A stretch of DNA of 64,000 nucleotides from Hermatobates lingyangjiaoensis (GCA_026182355.1 JAPFBL010000115.1:964001-1028000), one strand, 5' to 3'. Shown: positions 1-11,648, counted from the first letter of the stretch. The notes: generated by a model not told the origin, from the letters alone. Program-made: numbers and translations.

Positions 1-16
1 AATAAATTTAAACAAC

Positions 17-748
17 TACAAGTATAGAAAGTAAAACCATTAGTCCAGGATCAATACTTAGTTTTTATAGCTTTATTGCTCTTTCCCTTGATTAAAATTT
101 CATGATTTTTTTTTATGAATTGTTAAATTTCTGTTCAATTATTCGGCAAAATTTCATGGTTTTTTAATAAGCCTTTTAACGTGAAAGAAAAACATTTTCT
201 GTTTTCAGAAAATGTACACTATTGTCCATTTGGTTAATGTACTTTTTAAAAGCTTATCTCAATCCATCCTCCAGATACGGTACTATTTTTAGGAATAATT
301 TCTTTTTGATCGTTAAACGGTATGGCTTGTATTGCTCTCACAAGCTTTCACTTTGAATTATAAGTCAAAATTTGTATATATTACTGAAATTAAGTTATTT
401 CTTTTTGTTTTAAAAATCCGAGAGTACATTCCTTTTATTTAATTTCCAGCCACGAAGATAACTCCAAAATTTCAAGACTCTATAGTTAGTAGTTTAGGAG
501 ATAAAAAAATGTATTTTAAACACAAGTTTTTGGCAAAAAAAGTGACTTTTCCATCATGCATAATTGTTTACAAACAATAGGGCTCATCTAAGCTAAGAGA
601 CCCATTTTTTTGTGCAAAATATCGAATTGATCCATCAAAGATTGTGAACAGTAGCGTGACCACAAACTTTGGATGCATACTCACCCACCCACACACAGAG
701 ACACAGACACAAACACACAGACACAGATACACACATACAGATACACAC

Positions 749-843
<95 letters not shown>

Positions 844-974
844 CACACACACACACCATTGAAGAAACTTCATTAAATTAATTCTGGGACCCTCAATAAA
901 AAATATCTAATTCCTTCAAAATATCGAGATCGAATATTTTCATGATCACTGTACATTACTTATAGTAAAGTAGA
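17..974 (-). repeat. Unclassified interspersed repeat family A, copy 1
   Basis: This is a long copy of a repeat seen at least seven times in the window. It ends on the right with a TTACTTATAGTAAAGT-like palindromic terminus, preceded by the conserved 'cgagatcgaat' and 'gattgtgaacagtagcgtgacc' segments. Its internal microsatellite (about 690-860) is a CA tract followed by a pure (GA)n run. It aligns by eye with 3121-3957 on the same strand along nearly its whole length. No protein coding is visible, and the short Ser/Leu or Arg/Glu frames here are simple-repeat translations. The class is unknown; a non-autonomous DNA transposon or the tail of a larger element are both possible. Confidence 0.7.
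755..838. repeat. (GA)n microsatellite
   Basis: An essentially uninterrupted AG dinucleotide run, flanked by imperfect CA repeats. It lies at the position where other copies of repeat family A carry (CCCA)n or GT tracts, so the repeat itself seems to seed the microsatellite. Confidence 0.95.
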
Positions 975-1171
975 GAAAAATACTCCCAAATAATTCGCCT
1001 TGACAAATATAAATATTATAATGATATATGTGAACGAAATAAAATCAATATTTCTTTTGTGTTCATAAGAGCTTTTAAATTTGATTTATATCGTTTGAAA
1101 TCATGGTTATTACAGAAATGTTGATGGTCAACATGGTTTGAGTTTAGAATCTATTGATTGCCAGTAATAAT

Positions 1172-1470
1172 GACAAAAAACTGACCACCCATCCAAATCT
1201 CCTTGTTCGGGAACTAAATCCAACTCCCAACCTTTCCTAATCCCACGAGCCTCAAAGTATACAGTACCTCAGAGAATGAAATGCCGCAAGGCCATACGAC
1301 AACGAAGACAACACCTTTCCCTGACAGACTGACTCCCCCACTCTTGACAATGCTTACCGACTCATTAAAAACAGCAGGATGAGAATCTAGCAGTAGTGGT
1401 CCTTTGGTCCGGAACTGCTATTTACGACATGCACTGTTATGCATGGTAATATTCGTTGGTCTTTAGTTAC
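1172..1470 (+). mobile_element. Jockey-like LINE 3' end, fragment 1
   Basis: Bases 1172-1240 are open and translate to a C-terminus ending DKKLTTHPNLLVRELNPTP followed by NLS and a stop. This matches the end of the longer copy at 29264-29596 (DKKLSSHPNFLVQTLNPAT). The untranslated tail follows. It contains the 'ggtccggaactgctatttacgac' and 'gcatggtaatattcgttggtc' blocks that recur at 29790-29860 and, inverted, at 35411-35610. Only the last 22 codons survive, so this is a strongly 5'-truncated insertion, as LINEs often are. Assignment to the Jockey group rests on the longer copy. Confidence 0.7.
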
Positions 1471-1749
1471 TGTAAAGTTGTTATATTAAATTAATGTATT
1501 TCAATTTCTTCACTAATTATGGAGTATTTATATTTCATGAAAGCCATCTAATCCTTGAAGTTTGGTTCTATGGGTGGAGTATACTAAAATTGAGTAAACT
1601 AACCCAAAAAGTGTTCAACTGTCTGACGATTAAGCATAGCATATTAACCGAATATTTTCTTTCAAAGAGGGACGAGTCACTCTCTTTCCCACAGATGCAG
1701 AGTAGAGGTGCCTTCTTTTTCAAAATTCACACCTACAGGATTTTATAGT

Positions 1750-1990
1750 GACTATTCAAAGGTAATCATTAATGATCTGTTCTCTCTTAATTTGAGTGAT
1801 GGAACATTTAGATATCGGGATGTAGAATCAGACTGGGAAATGGCTCGCACATAATATGGTAGCAATGGGTGTCAATGACAAATGAACTACACATTCCGCC
1901 TCTAGAAAAAACACTGAAGTAAAAACCTGTAAGTGTGGACGTTAAAAAACAGCTTCATCGGTACTACAGCTGGGAGACAGCAAATAGTTT
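1750..1990. repeat. Short interspersed repeat, shared with 5170-5345
   Basis: The block 'gatgtagaatcag ... aacctgtaagtgtggacgttaaaaaacagcttcatc' recurs in the same orientation at 5170-5345 with few differences. Both copies lie a short distance downstream of a Jockey-like 3' end. No coding is apparent. It may be part of a composite insertion or the degraded tail of a SINE. Confidence 0.55.
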
Positions 1991-3120
1991 TTGTTAGGGA
2001 GGACTTGCATTAATCCTGAGTGTCCGATCTCAGAGTTCAACATTATTGCCTTTTTTTCCGGGTAGTTCAAGCTTTAGTCTACTCTACTCAAAGAGGCATT
2101 CAGTGATGATTTCAACCCTTATTATCAAGTATTTTCATGTAATATAAATCATTCACAATTCTAATAAATATTAAACCTATTTGTTGAAAAAAGAGAGATA
2201 ACTACTTCACATTTACTGAAATACAGTAATGGAATGACAGATACAGAAAATTTGATTAGAAATTACATATCGTATTCAAAAACACTTTTCAACATAAAAA
2301 AAAATCTGGAGTGGCCTACACTCTACTTTACTATAAGTAACTCAATGTCAAATTTCTTGAGTATATAAAACATAACGTATCATTTAAGCATAACATAAAT
2401 ATCTAAATGGGATATAATTATTAGCATTGCATTCGTGAGGTAGTACAGATAGTGATTGAAGGACATATCAATTTATAAGCTTATTTTTGTACATCACAAA
2501 TAATTTATTATTTGCAAATAATTTCATTAGTATAACTACAGCAGTAATATCATTTTTGAAAAACCAATGTGAACATTTCTTGAAACGAAATATAATCCTA
2601 CAAGAGAACATGGCTATTGTTCAAATAGCCAGTAGATTTCTTACATCGTTTACTTAACATCCTTCTACATTGAATATTAATGTAAAATTTTCAAATTTAA
2701 AACAGTAAAATACCCTTTTTTTCTCTGAAAAACATCTTAAACAGCGAAGAAAATGTTGTTTTAAGGTGATTTGTTAATTAAAGATGTACGATAATTACAG
2801 TTATTAATCTCTAAACGAAAGATTTATATTTTGAATGATCTTTTACATTTTAGGTTTTTAACAGAATTATTATACTGGGAATTTTATGGCTTCTTAGTAT
2901 TTAATAAGATCATTTTCCTTCCCCTTTGTCAAATAACATATATACGAATTTTTTTTTAATGAGTGTTATCATTTACCTGCACAATATTATTCCTCTTACA
3001 TCTCTTATAAGTCAATAATATATTTTCATTTTTCCATTAGAAACATCAATTTTATCTCAGTGGATTCGCTCAAAAAATTTCTAAGTCAATGTAAACAAGG
3101 TAAAAAAATACAAAAAATTC

Positions 3121-3957
3121 GACAAGTATAGCAGGTGATCTCTTAGTCTAGGATAAACAAAGAGTTTTTATATCGTTATTGCTCTTTTCCGTAATTGAAA
3201 CTTCATGATTTTTTTTTTTATGAATTGCTAATTTTTTGTTCCATTTTTGGTCAATTTTTCATAATTTTTTAATCAGCCGTTTAGCGTCAAAAAAACATTT
3301 TCTGAAAACACAAATCGTACTCTAACGCCCCTTTAGCGAATGTAATTTTAGAAAAAAATATCTCAACTCATTGTCCATATAATGTTCTATTTATAGGCAT
3401 AGTTTCATTTTTGTCCGTCAAACAGTATGGCTTGTATCGCTCTCACAAGGTTTGAGATTGATTTATAAGTCAAAATTTGTACATTTTATTGAAAAAAAAA
3501 TATTTCCTGTTGATATAAAATGTTGAATATATTTTTCGTTTGTTCCATTTGTAACCTCAAAGATAATGTCAAAATCTCAAAACTCTAGGGTTAGTAGTTT
3601 AGGAGAAATAAATGTTTTAAAAAAAACGGTTTTTGGCAAAAAAAGTGACTTTCCCATCATGCATAATTCTTCCCAAACAATAGGGATCTTCGTCTAAATG
3701 GGGCCCATTTTTGTGTAAAATATCAACTTGATCCATCAAAGATTCTGGACCGTAGCGTGGTAACAAGCAATGCTAACACACGCACCCACCCACCCACCCA
3801 CCCACCCACCCACCCACCCACCCACCCACCACACACACACAGACATCATCGTAAAAACTTCATAAAACGACTTCTGGGACCTCAAAACATGTAATTCCGT
3901 CAAAATCTCGAGATCGAATTTTTTCACGATCACTATACTTTACTTATAGAAAAGTAA
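3121..3957 (-). repeat. Unclassified repeat family A, copy 2
   Basis: This is the second long copy, on the minus strand, with the same order of blocks as 17-974. The right terminus is close to ACTTTACTTATAGAAAAGT. Its internal microsatellite is (CCCA)n at 3783-3830 followed by a short CA tract, in place of the (GA)n of copy 1. The copies are clearly homologous but diverged, consistent with old dispersed insertions. No coding is apparent. Confidence 0.75.
3783..3830. repeat. (CCCA)n microsatellite
   Basis: About twelve tandem CCCA units inside repeat family A copy 2. The Gly/Trp/Val-rich minus-strand frame across it is only a translation of this tract. Confidence 0.95.
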
Positions 3958-4084
3958 AAAGGGTTATTTATATTGTATAGTTTTCATATTTCTCTATAAT
4001 ATCTATATTTAGTAAGGAAGAACTAAAGTGTAATTCATTAATAAATGTGATTAAAATAAAAAATAAACAGTTGACATATAGTAT

Positions 4085-4935
4085 ATCAAAAAACAATTTT
4101 TAATCATAAATATCTTAGAATTACTTACAACAAGATTGTTAAATCTTTATAACTAATATAAACTACAATACTAATTATCTCTTAATATAAGATTTCATTA
4201 TAAAAAAAAAGTATCATTTACAATATAATTAAAACAGGGTTTGTCTGTTGCATACTTTATTGAATTTCAAGTTCTTCTAACTTACTATTCATCAAAGTTT
4301 ATCAAAATTTAATAAAGAAATATGATGGCTATTAATTAAATAATTGTAATGATGTCTCTGTTTGGACATATTTTCATCTTTTTCGTTCTCAATGTTTAAT
4401 AACATACATAAAAGATATATATAATTTGCTCTGTGATTTTGAGTTGCATAGAATCAAAGCATTTTATCAAAGTATTTGTGACGAGAATATTGGAATGTGA
4501 CAATAACATCAAATCATACTTACTGTGACACCTATTAGTCAATATTAGTCATAAATAAATTTTCTTGATGTTGCCGGCGTATATAATTACTTTAAGAGCA
4601 ATGATTTTAAGTAAAATATTTTCATGCAATCAAATTACATCATACATGAATGATCAACATTTTTATTTTTGTTGTTGTTATGTTGTATTTTTACTTTTTT
4701 CTTTCGTTTCAGGACTAAAGTTTATTAATTTATGCTTACAATGAGAGAAAGAAACAGCATGTCTCCATGCAAAAGCGTTATATTGTATATGCAAGTAACA
4801 ATACAATCAAGTTGTAATATTTACTTAAGATTACAGAGCTGTAATATATAAGATGAAAGTGAATTTTTCAAAAAACATTTTTTAATCATAAATATGTTAG
4901 AATTACTTATAACAAGAATATTAAATCTTTTCAAC
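4085..4935. repeat. AT-rich stretch with a dispersed direct repeat
   Basis: The segment 'tttttaatcataaatat.ttagaattactta.aacaag' occurs at about 4095-4165 and again at about 4868-4932 in the same orientation. The 700 bp between hold no recognisable gene or element. It is AT-rich sequence with short homopolymers. Confidence 0.45.
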
Positions 4936-5081
4936 CATTAAACTAGAATAAAAATTTAAACCTATTTGTAGGTTTAAATTTTTAAACCTATAAATCTCTA
5001 GATATAAAAGAAATCTAGAATCTATTGTTATTCTAGATTTATTGCTTACAAGGAATATTTAAATATCGAAGCTTTTATGAA

Positions 5082-5166
5082 GACAAAAAACTGCTCACCC
5101 ATCCAAATCTCCTTGTTCGGGAACTAAATCCAACTCCCAACCTTTCCTAATCCCACGAGCCTCAAT
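5082..5166 (+). mobile_element. Jockey-like LINE 3' end, fragment 2
   Basis: Bases 5082-5150 encode DKKLLTHPNLLVRELNPTPN then LS and a stop. This is nearly identical to the fragment at 1172-1240. Only about 16 bases of the untranslated tail follow before the sequence switches to the repeat shared with 1750-1990. The insertion is therefore truncated at both ends or interrupted. Confidence 0.65.
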
Positions 5167-5594
5167 AGTTTCCAATTAAAGATATCGGATGTAGAATCAG
5201 CCTGGTAAATGTATTCACATAATAGCAATGGGTGTCAATTACAAATGAACTACACATTCTAGCTCTAGAAAAAACAATGAAGTAAAAACCTGCAAGTGTG
5301 GACGTTAAAAAACAGCTTCATCAGAACCACAGCCAAGAGACAGAGTAAGATTACAGATATAACCCAGCATACTTTTTCTAATTGTTTCATATCATTAAGT
5401 AGTAGTAGTAGTACTCTATAAGTAATTGGAGGCAATAACTTACAGTTCTTTTTTATTCTAACTTATATATTGACTATGTATTAGTTTAATTAGTCAAATT
5501 TCCTTCAATTTATTTAACATTGAAGCGTTTTGAACTAGCGTTCATCTATAGGTTACATCTTACTGCGTTTGCTGTAACCTTATATTGCTGTAAC

Positions 5595-5770
5595 ATTACA
5601 TGTTCAAACACTTTCAACGTTTCGAAATAGTCAAGGAACTATAAGGCACTATGAGTCCTTGACTGCTCCACCTTGGCAGATGTAACCTGAGGATGAGAAC
5701 TAAGTGTTCGAAATGCTTCTTCGTTGTATAAAATCTTTTGTGTCCATATTTTGTGTTTCTTTCCATTTCC
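5595..5770 (+). mobile_element. PLE terminal fragment with CTGAGGA...GAAA core
   Basis: Bases 5697-5713 read CTGAGGA, T, then GAGAAC/GTGTTC with a short loop, then GAAA. This is the same layout as the termini at 14917, 21044 and 27504. The following 'tgcttcttcgttgtataaaatc' resembles the tail after those copies. No coding remains. Assignment to a Penelope-like terminus is by similarity of layout to copies adjoining GIY-YIG remnants. Confidence 0.5.
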
Positions 5771-6651
5771 TCATTCTAATCATGAGTAAATACTACACTA
5801 TAAAAAATTGCTTAGATCGTGATTTATTAATTCTTTATTCATCTGGTAATCTAGTTTATTATTAATGAAAATAATTATAAGCATTACTGTTATCTGATTA
5901 GATGATATAAAATGTTATTCACTTAGTAATTAAATCCATAATCTAGCAGCCGTCATACGTATGGTTGATATCAGTTATGTTTGAGCATCCTGATTTGCAG
6001 CTATTGATTGGTATTGTGGCGACAGTATTGAAATCGCTGAATATAACCACACTAACAGGTTTTATACGACAATGCCTAAAATGTATTGTTTCATTCCAAG
6101 CCTATCCATTTTTGAAACATGCAAAGAGATAATCGTAAATAACTTAATTTCATTAGAACATCAAATAAATCAACAGCTTTTAGGAAGAGTACAATAGTTA
6201 AGCATCATTATTAAAATGCCTAACACAAAGACACAACACTGCTATTAATATTTTTTTACACGAATGCATATTTCACAAATTACTATTACCTCTTTTCCAG
6301 GTTCAGAAAATTATTATTTCTCTTTTAATTAGTTTGAAGTCAATTAATTAGTTTGCTTTTCAGCAGATGACACTTCAGAACTTCAGAACTAATTAAATTT
6401 GAGATACAACTCTGTTAGTAAAAGAAGCTGTCTGTTTTGTTTTGATTTCAGAATATTCATACCAAATTAATTCACAACACATATTAAAAATATGTATTGA
6501 GCAAAATGTAGTAATAGGAAGGGAAAACGTCAACTTACGAACAAGATTAGCAAAAATCAACTGAAAGTACTGACATTACTTACTTCAGCGAATGTATACA
6601 CAAAAAAACCAAACTTTCCAACGGGCAACACAAACATATATATATATATAT

Positions 6652-7170
6652 ATTGAATTTACGGCCTATTGTTTTTTTAACTAATTTTTTGAATAACTTT
6701 TCCAAAGCCCTTAATAGTCTTTTAAATTCACAAGGAACTAGGTAGATCAACCACGTTTGGTTTTCAATTATATTTCTTCCGACGTTTCAGTCGTCTTCGA
6801 CCATCTTAAGGTATATAGGTCGTATATAGGTAAACGTATATACAATATCTTAAAACCTATTGAACATTGTTTAAAACAATTAAATATAACACTCAAAGTT
6901 CATAACTACTAAATCAAATGTTATATAACACTTGAGTGTTATATTTAAGTGTTTTAAACAATGTTCAATACGTTTTAAGATATTGTATATACGTTTACCC
7001 CCTGAAGATGGTCGAAGACGACCGAAACGTCGGAAGAAATATAATCATTGAAAACCAAACGTATGGTGAGTTGATCTACCTAGTTCCTTGTGAATTTAAA
7101 AGAATATTAAGGGCTTTCGAAAAGCTATCCAAAAAAGTTATTAAAAAAAACAATAGGCCGTAAATTCAAT
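6652..7170. mobile_element. Large palindrome of PLE-type termini (CGTCGG family)
   Basis: Two inverted arms of about 240 bp meet near 6905. The right arm runs outward with CTGAAGA-T-GGTC...GACC-GAAACGTCGG at 7002-7033. The left arm carries the mirror image around 6780-6815. Both arms end in the 'gaatttacggcctattg' block. An open frame over 6936-7163 is created by the right arm and has a mirrored counterpart, so I do not treat it as a gene. The 5' ends are fused and the 3' ends face out, the same geometry as the other palindromes in this window. Confidence 0.7.
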
Positions 7171-7217
7171 CTGAAATGTATTAAAAAAGGACTGTTTCCT
7201 ATACATATATATATAAA

Positions 7218-7442
7218 TTAAACACAACAATAAACAAATATATATTAATTAAAATGCTCTAAGACCTTTTGTTACAACATCATCAGAGAGTTAAATGAAA
7301 AAAAAAATCATATTTTACATTTTATATTTTTTATTTATATTTTTGTTTCTGTAAAATATAATCATATTTTAAATGTTGATGATGTTGTAACAAAAAGCCT
7401 TTGAGCATTTTAATTAGTATATATTTGTTTATTGTCGTATTT
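7218..7442. mobile_element. Inverted repeat with CTGATGA-type core
   Basis: The left arm (from about 7218) and right arm (to about 7442) are inverted copies containing 'aaatgctc', 'ttgttacaacatcat' and 'aataaacaaatatatatta'. The outward-reading core on the minus arm is CTGATGA, T, GTTGTAAC, AAAAGG. This is a variant in which the expected GAAA reads AAAA. It lies immediately right of the 6652-7170 palindrome and is probably a separate PLE-type terminus. Confidence 0.5.
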
Positions 7443-7605
7443 AATTCATATATTATATCAAGAGTTATTGTTGATTATTAATTTATATATATATATATAT
7501 TTATTTATTTATTTATTTACTCTTCTTTATATAATCTAGGAGGTGTCAGAGCTTATTTTTCTTCATTCTGATTCTTCCTACGACATTTTGTCTCATATAC
7601 ATATC

Positions 7606-7899
7606 TTAGGTGTTGCTGGTCTGAATACTGGGCGGTGACTGAATGTCGGCTTGGCGAGTAGCTGGTGGTTGGTCACCTAGTAGCTGCAGTGTGCGTGAAA
7701 CCCCCGTGTGTTGACGATTAATTAATGGGTTGTGCTTCATGATTTTCATGGCTTCATATATTTGCAGTCTGGTTGGATCATTAATTTTCTTTAAAATGAT
7801 GGTGTTTTGAACAAGGTCCTGGCGGGTGAGTTTTCTTCCATGTTCCTCGGAGGTGTGTCTAGCGATGGCTCCTGCTTGCAAGTGCATTGTCAGTCGCAC
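7606..7899 (-). pseudogene. PLE GIY-YIG endonuclease C-terminus (truncated)
   Basis: The minus-strand frame contains GAIARHTSEEHGRKLTRQDL and, further on, ILKKINDPTRLQIYEAMKIM, then NPLINRQHTG. These match the C-terminal part of the GIY-YIG endonuclease domain of Penelope-like retroelements. In that family the region carries a conserved acidic residue within an 'xxExxxI' helix and the INRQ motif. The domain would nick target DNA to prime reverse transcription. The GIY-YIG core itself and the reverse transcriptase are missing upstream, where the sequence runs into (TA)n at 7906. The fragment ends with the stop at 7606. It is 5'-truncated and not functional alone. Confidence 0.8.
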
Positions 7900-7930
<31 letters not shown>

Positions 7931-8062
7931 CGGGTTACTTGCCGTTGCGTCTACAACGTGCTTGGTCTCCCTTTCTCTATTCTCCTGAAAGGATTAGCCG
8001 AAAATTTTAGTCTGTAAGTGTGTTTCCTTACTCTGTGTATTACTCTTCTTGAATTTTGAACT

Positions 8063-8106
<44 letters not shown>
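7900..8106 (+). repeat. (TA)n tracts flanking a PLE-type terminus
   Basis: Pure TA runs occupy about 7906-7930 and 8065-8106. Between them 'tctcctgaaaggattagccgaaaat' followed by 'tagtctgtaagtgtg' is a degenerate version of the terminus at 61690-61740. This is one of many places where a PLE-type end directly abuts TA microsatellite. Confidence 0.6.
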
Positions 8107-8109
<3 letters not shown>

Positions 8110-8245
8110 AAAACTTTAATTATTACAAGACATATGCAATTTGATCATAATTTGATTCTTGGGCACTCAGTTACAATGGAACGCATAGAATACAACTATA
8201 ATACAATTCACAAAACGAATGTGAGAACAGGGGTAGGACAGGGTT

Positions 8246-8470
8246 AGCCTCTGGACATGTAGACCCAGAATTCAATACCCACCTCGATTTATTCTCGCAG
8301 AAGGTGAATAAATCTGAGCACGTCGTCCCTTGAAGAGGGCATTAAGCCCTTAGCCACAAGTCCGTACGATATCAGGTACTCGTTAAAGATCCCTGTTCAA
8401 AATACACTTGAGTTAGGCAATATTTATGACTCCCAATGTAGAAGAAACCGGCAAAGTAGCTCGCCCATTA
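8246..8470 (+). mobile_element. tRNA-derived SINE, copy a (5' part degraded)
   Basis: The body reads 'ggtgaataaatctgagcacgtcgtcccttg', then 'caggtactcgttaaagatccc', then 'acacttgagttaggcaatattta'. These blocks recur in seven other copies. The tRNA-like head is damaged: the B-box region reads 'agaattcaatacccacc'. It has no coding capacity. Such elements are transcribed by RNA polymerase III from the internal tRNA promoter and depend on a LINE for movement. Confidence 0.8.
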
Positions 8471-9375
8471 CTAAAATTAGTGCTAAACAATAAATGATCT
8501 AGAAGTATTATAAAATATAATAACTCTAGCGAGTGTGCCCCAGGAACAGCACTACAAGGTGAAACATCATAAGTTTAAATACATTATAAGAAAAACAAAA
8601 CATAGAGAAATGTCTATAAAAAGAACATGGAAGACGTAGTATTTAACTTCAGTTTTATGAACTTGGCCACAGCCATAAATGATAGTCAAGCATAATAAAC
8701 AACAATAAGAATAGATTGAAAACTAAGAATAGATAAGTTAAATTCATTCAAACTGGTAATTCAAATTTGAAATATCATGTGAATGAAATATTCCCCTTTC
8801 TAGTTTCGTACTACAAATAGTTAAATAAGCAGATAACCACTAATAACTAATAAATATAACTAATTTATTCATTTATTTGATTACTTTGAATAAGATCTTT
8901 ATAGTTAGTGTCACCGCTAAGATGTGTTCACACCAGCACTTAAATTTTATACTCTTTTTTTCACTCTTAAATAGCAGCAAAGTACATTCGTAAATTAGAA
9001 CACTAAGTGTTCGAAACATATATTTTTATAACAAAATTACATATCATTAGTTCTGCAATCCGTAATTGTGTGGTATTTATCCATTTTACCTCAAAATTAC
9101 AAATACTGGTATACAGTACTCATAACTTCCAACATTCAAACTACAATAACAAATGAGAAAAAAAGACTAAGATCTTTCAACCGTAACAAGCCATCATTGC
9201 CAGAGTCAAATCTCAACTGAAACAAACGATGTAGAAAAATCTGGTAGAGGTTGAGAGGAGAAGGGAGAGAAGAGATGTTTTTTAAAAGGTGTAAACTGCA
9301 GGAAAAAACAATATTCCAGGGAGAGATTTTAGGGTAAACAATGGAGTATAAGAAGAAAAAGTAAAAAACTATCAG

Positions 9376-9628
9376 CTAGCTGTCAACTCTCGTAGATGAA
9401 GCTGTTGCTCTCGTCAATAAAGAATCAAGCTTGAAGAGCCCGTTACTAATGCTTGTAATATTTGATGTATTACATTTAATCATAGATGATTCGATAATAT
9501 TTCTTAACAACATCGATTTTTCATAAGTAACATTTTAGCTCCGGTCCAATCAATAAGATGATTTTGATTATTTATAAGCAAGAAAAAGGCACTAGTTTTT
9601 TCCCTTCTATTTATGTTGTATTGGTGTT
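9376..9628 (-). pseudogene. PLE GIY-YIG C-terminal remnant, minus copy
   Basis: Reading leftward, the frame begins with HQYNINRREKTSAFFLLINN, continues with HLIDWTGAKMLLMKNRCC, and after one frameshift gives RNIIESSMIKCNTSNITSIS and finally a stop at 9376-9378. The same segments occur at 50035-50480. This is the C-terminal half of a PLE endonuclease domain. The left side (9136-9375) is its 3' untranslated region and terminus. At about 9628 the sequence switches to an inverted second copy, so the element is truncated there. The frameshift shows it is dead. Confidence 0.75.
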
Positions 9629-9965
9629 GTTTGACTCAGTTATGAAGAGGGCAATAGCCTCATCTAAGAAGGTTGACAGTTAGAAGATAGTTTTTTCACT
9701 TTTTTCATCCTGTAATCTTCTGTTTTCCCTAACATCTTTCCCTGGAGTATTCTCCTTTCCTACACTTTACACCTTTTAAAATATGTCTTATCCTTCCCAT
9801 TGCTCTCAATGCCTTTCAGATGTTTCTACATCTTTTGTTTTAGTTGAAATTTGACTCTGACGAAGACCGGTTGTTATGGTTGAAAGGTGTTTTAGTCTTT
9901 TTCCTCATTCATATTGTGGTTGCGACGTTGACTGTTGTTTCACGTGTTTATTGTGAAATCTTGTT
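9629..9965 (+). mobile_element. Head-to-head second PLE 3' end, plus copy
   Basis: Bases 9629-9683 encode FDSVMKRAIASSKKVDS and a stop. This matches the end of the minus copy (ATASSTRVDS) and of the copy at 50035. The tail then repeats the 3' region seen inverted at 9136-9370. It includes the core CTGACGA-A-GACCG...TGGTT-GAAA starting at 9857, then 'tattgtggt' and 'tatttcacgtgtttattgtgaaatc'. A 62-residue frame at 9844-10032 is a by-product. The two copies form a palindrome with a spacer and share no 5' sequence. Confidence 0.7.
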
Positions 9966-10032
9966 TTCTATAAATTCTAAATTTGTTCAATTTTTTTTCA
10001 ATCTTAGGGATCAAATTTGTATGATTTTTTAA

Positions 10033-10965
10033 TATAAAAATGTCAACTTTTTTATTCACAGAAAAAGAGACAATGATTAGAAGTCAACTTGATTGGTTGG
10101 AATCTGGAACAAAAATTTTTAATTATAACATCTATGCTCTAAAAACTGAAAATTTTTTCATATAAGAGTTTTCTATAATGCTAGGTATTTCCTTCACGTT
10201 ATATCACATGAAAACTAATGAAGGTTTAATTCAGGTGCACACAGTATTAAGTTTTTTTTCGACTTTGAACAAAGTAATAACAAAAAATAAAGAATCTCCA
10301 GATTTTTCAAACTTCGAGTATTTCTATCATAGTATATGAAATGAGACACATAAAACTAGATATTTGAGGAATTTCTACTATTTCTGTTTATCAAGTTTAA
10401 AAATGATAAAAAGAATGAAGATAAGAAAATGATAAATAATAAACGCTAGCTTTCTTTTTCTAAATAAAGTTTAAGTTATTAGAACTTACTTTTTTTTCAA
10501 AAAAATATAATAAATATGGAACTATTGAAGACCTATCTTTATGTTATATTATCTAATGAATGGCATTTTTGTTTACTTCTAGAAATATAATAATTTTTTT
10601 TAAAAACTTAATACTTATTTGTTAGAACAGCTATATTGTGACCATGTGCTGGACACAGCACATAAAAAGTACCAAGTAGCTGTTCTATTTTGTGAGATAG
10701 TAACTAAGAACTAGGAGATCTTCTGAAATAGTAAAAAAGATTGAACAGAGTCATAGAAAATATGATCTTTTTATCTTCTTGGTTAATGAAGTATATATAA
10801 AAATAGTAAAAAAAAAAGAAGAAGAATATCTTTTCTCAGAAAAATCAGTAACTGGGTCAAAAGATGAATAACTACGTTGTCCAACTAGTTATTGCAAGCT
10901 TTTAGTAGTTGAGTGGAGATATATTAAAAGGAGTTTAGAAAAGTGCATAGTGGTAACCACATAAA
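10033..10965. other. AT-rich interval inside the TIR unit, no gene seen
   Basis: This stretch has long A and T homopolymers and no open frame of note. The only structure I see is a short inverted repeat, 'agaacagcta' near 10625 and 'tagctgttct' near 10677, about 40 bases apart. Confidence 0.5.
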
Positions 10966-11648
10966 CCTTTTTACGAATGTACTTTGTTGCCATTTAAGAG
11001 TGAAAAAAAAGAGTATAAAATTTAAGTGCTGGTGTGAACACTTCTTAGCGGTGACACTAACTATAAAGATCTTATTCAAAGTAATCAAATAAATGAATAA
11101 ATTAGTTCAAAATTAACAGATTCCACCATAATACAAAGAAAAATCATATTTTTGAAATAAGTATAAATGATTACAATTGTTTTTTTTCTATATAACTTTG
11201 GATTAATATGTTTGAAAGAATGATACAAGGTAAATATAAATCCATCTATTTCATAGAACAGTCAATCATTTCGTAAAATGAGCTTTACAAACTTTCATGA
11301 AATTTAAATGTTAATTGTATAATTTTAGATATAGTCAATCTTACTGGTGAGGTATAAAATACAATCAAGACATGAAATAAAAATCAACCAGAGAACACGT
11401 GATACAAATTGAACAATTTATCTCATGATTCTCACTGTTCCAACGCAAGAATAAAGTGCTACTATGTACACCTTTAATTACGTTTATTGATTGTGTTTAA
11501 CAGGTGTTTTTAATGATTTAGCAGTCTCACTAATGTCTATTTTATGGATAAATTTGCATGGAATATGATTAATGCTACTATCATGCAGTTCCCTTGGTGA
11601 ACTTTTTATTAATAAATTACCTATATTGTTTTTTTTTATTGTTTAAAC

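Larger units (their letters stand above)
8858..11107. mobile_element. 2.25-kb unit bounded by ~137-bp terminal inverted repeats
   Basis: The left arm (8858-8994) and right arm (about 10970-11107) are near-perfect inverted copies. Shared blocks are 'aactaatttattcatttatttgattac', 'aagatctttatagttagtgtcaccgct' and 'cacttaaattttatactc'. No transposase frame lies inside. The interior holds PLE debris (9000-9120), a head-to-head pair of PLE 3' ends (9136-9965) and about 1 kb of AT-rich sequence. I see no convincing target duplication. It could be a non-autonomous TIR transposon carrying nested PLEs, or a pair of independent inverted insertions. Confidence 0.6.

Noticed and set aside
568..881. Overlapping Ser/Leu-rich and Arg/Glu-rich frames
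   Set aside because: They are translations of CA and GA microsatellites on both strands. The same holds for 46692-47009 and for the Gly/Trp/Val frame at 3736-3933.
7002..7033. Canonical hammerhead ribozyme
   Set aside because: The extra base between CTGANGA and stem II, and the lack of a clear stem III with a cleavage site, stop me from calling it canonical. It is kept as a hammerhead-like finding.
6936..7163. 75-residue plus-strand frame as a gene
   Set aside because: It lies in the right arm of a palindrome, mirrored in the left arm, and includes the terminus core. No domain is recognised.
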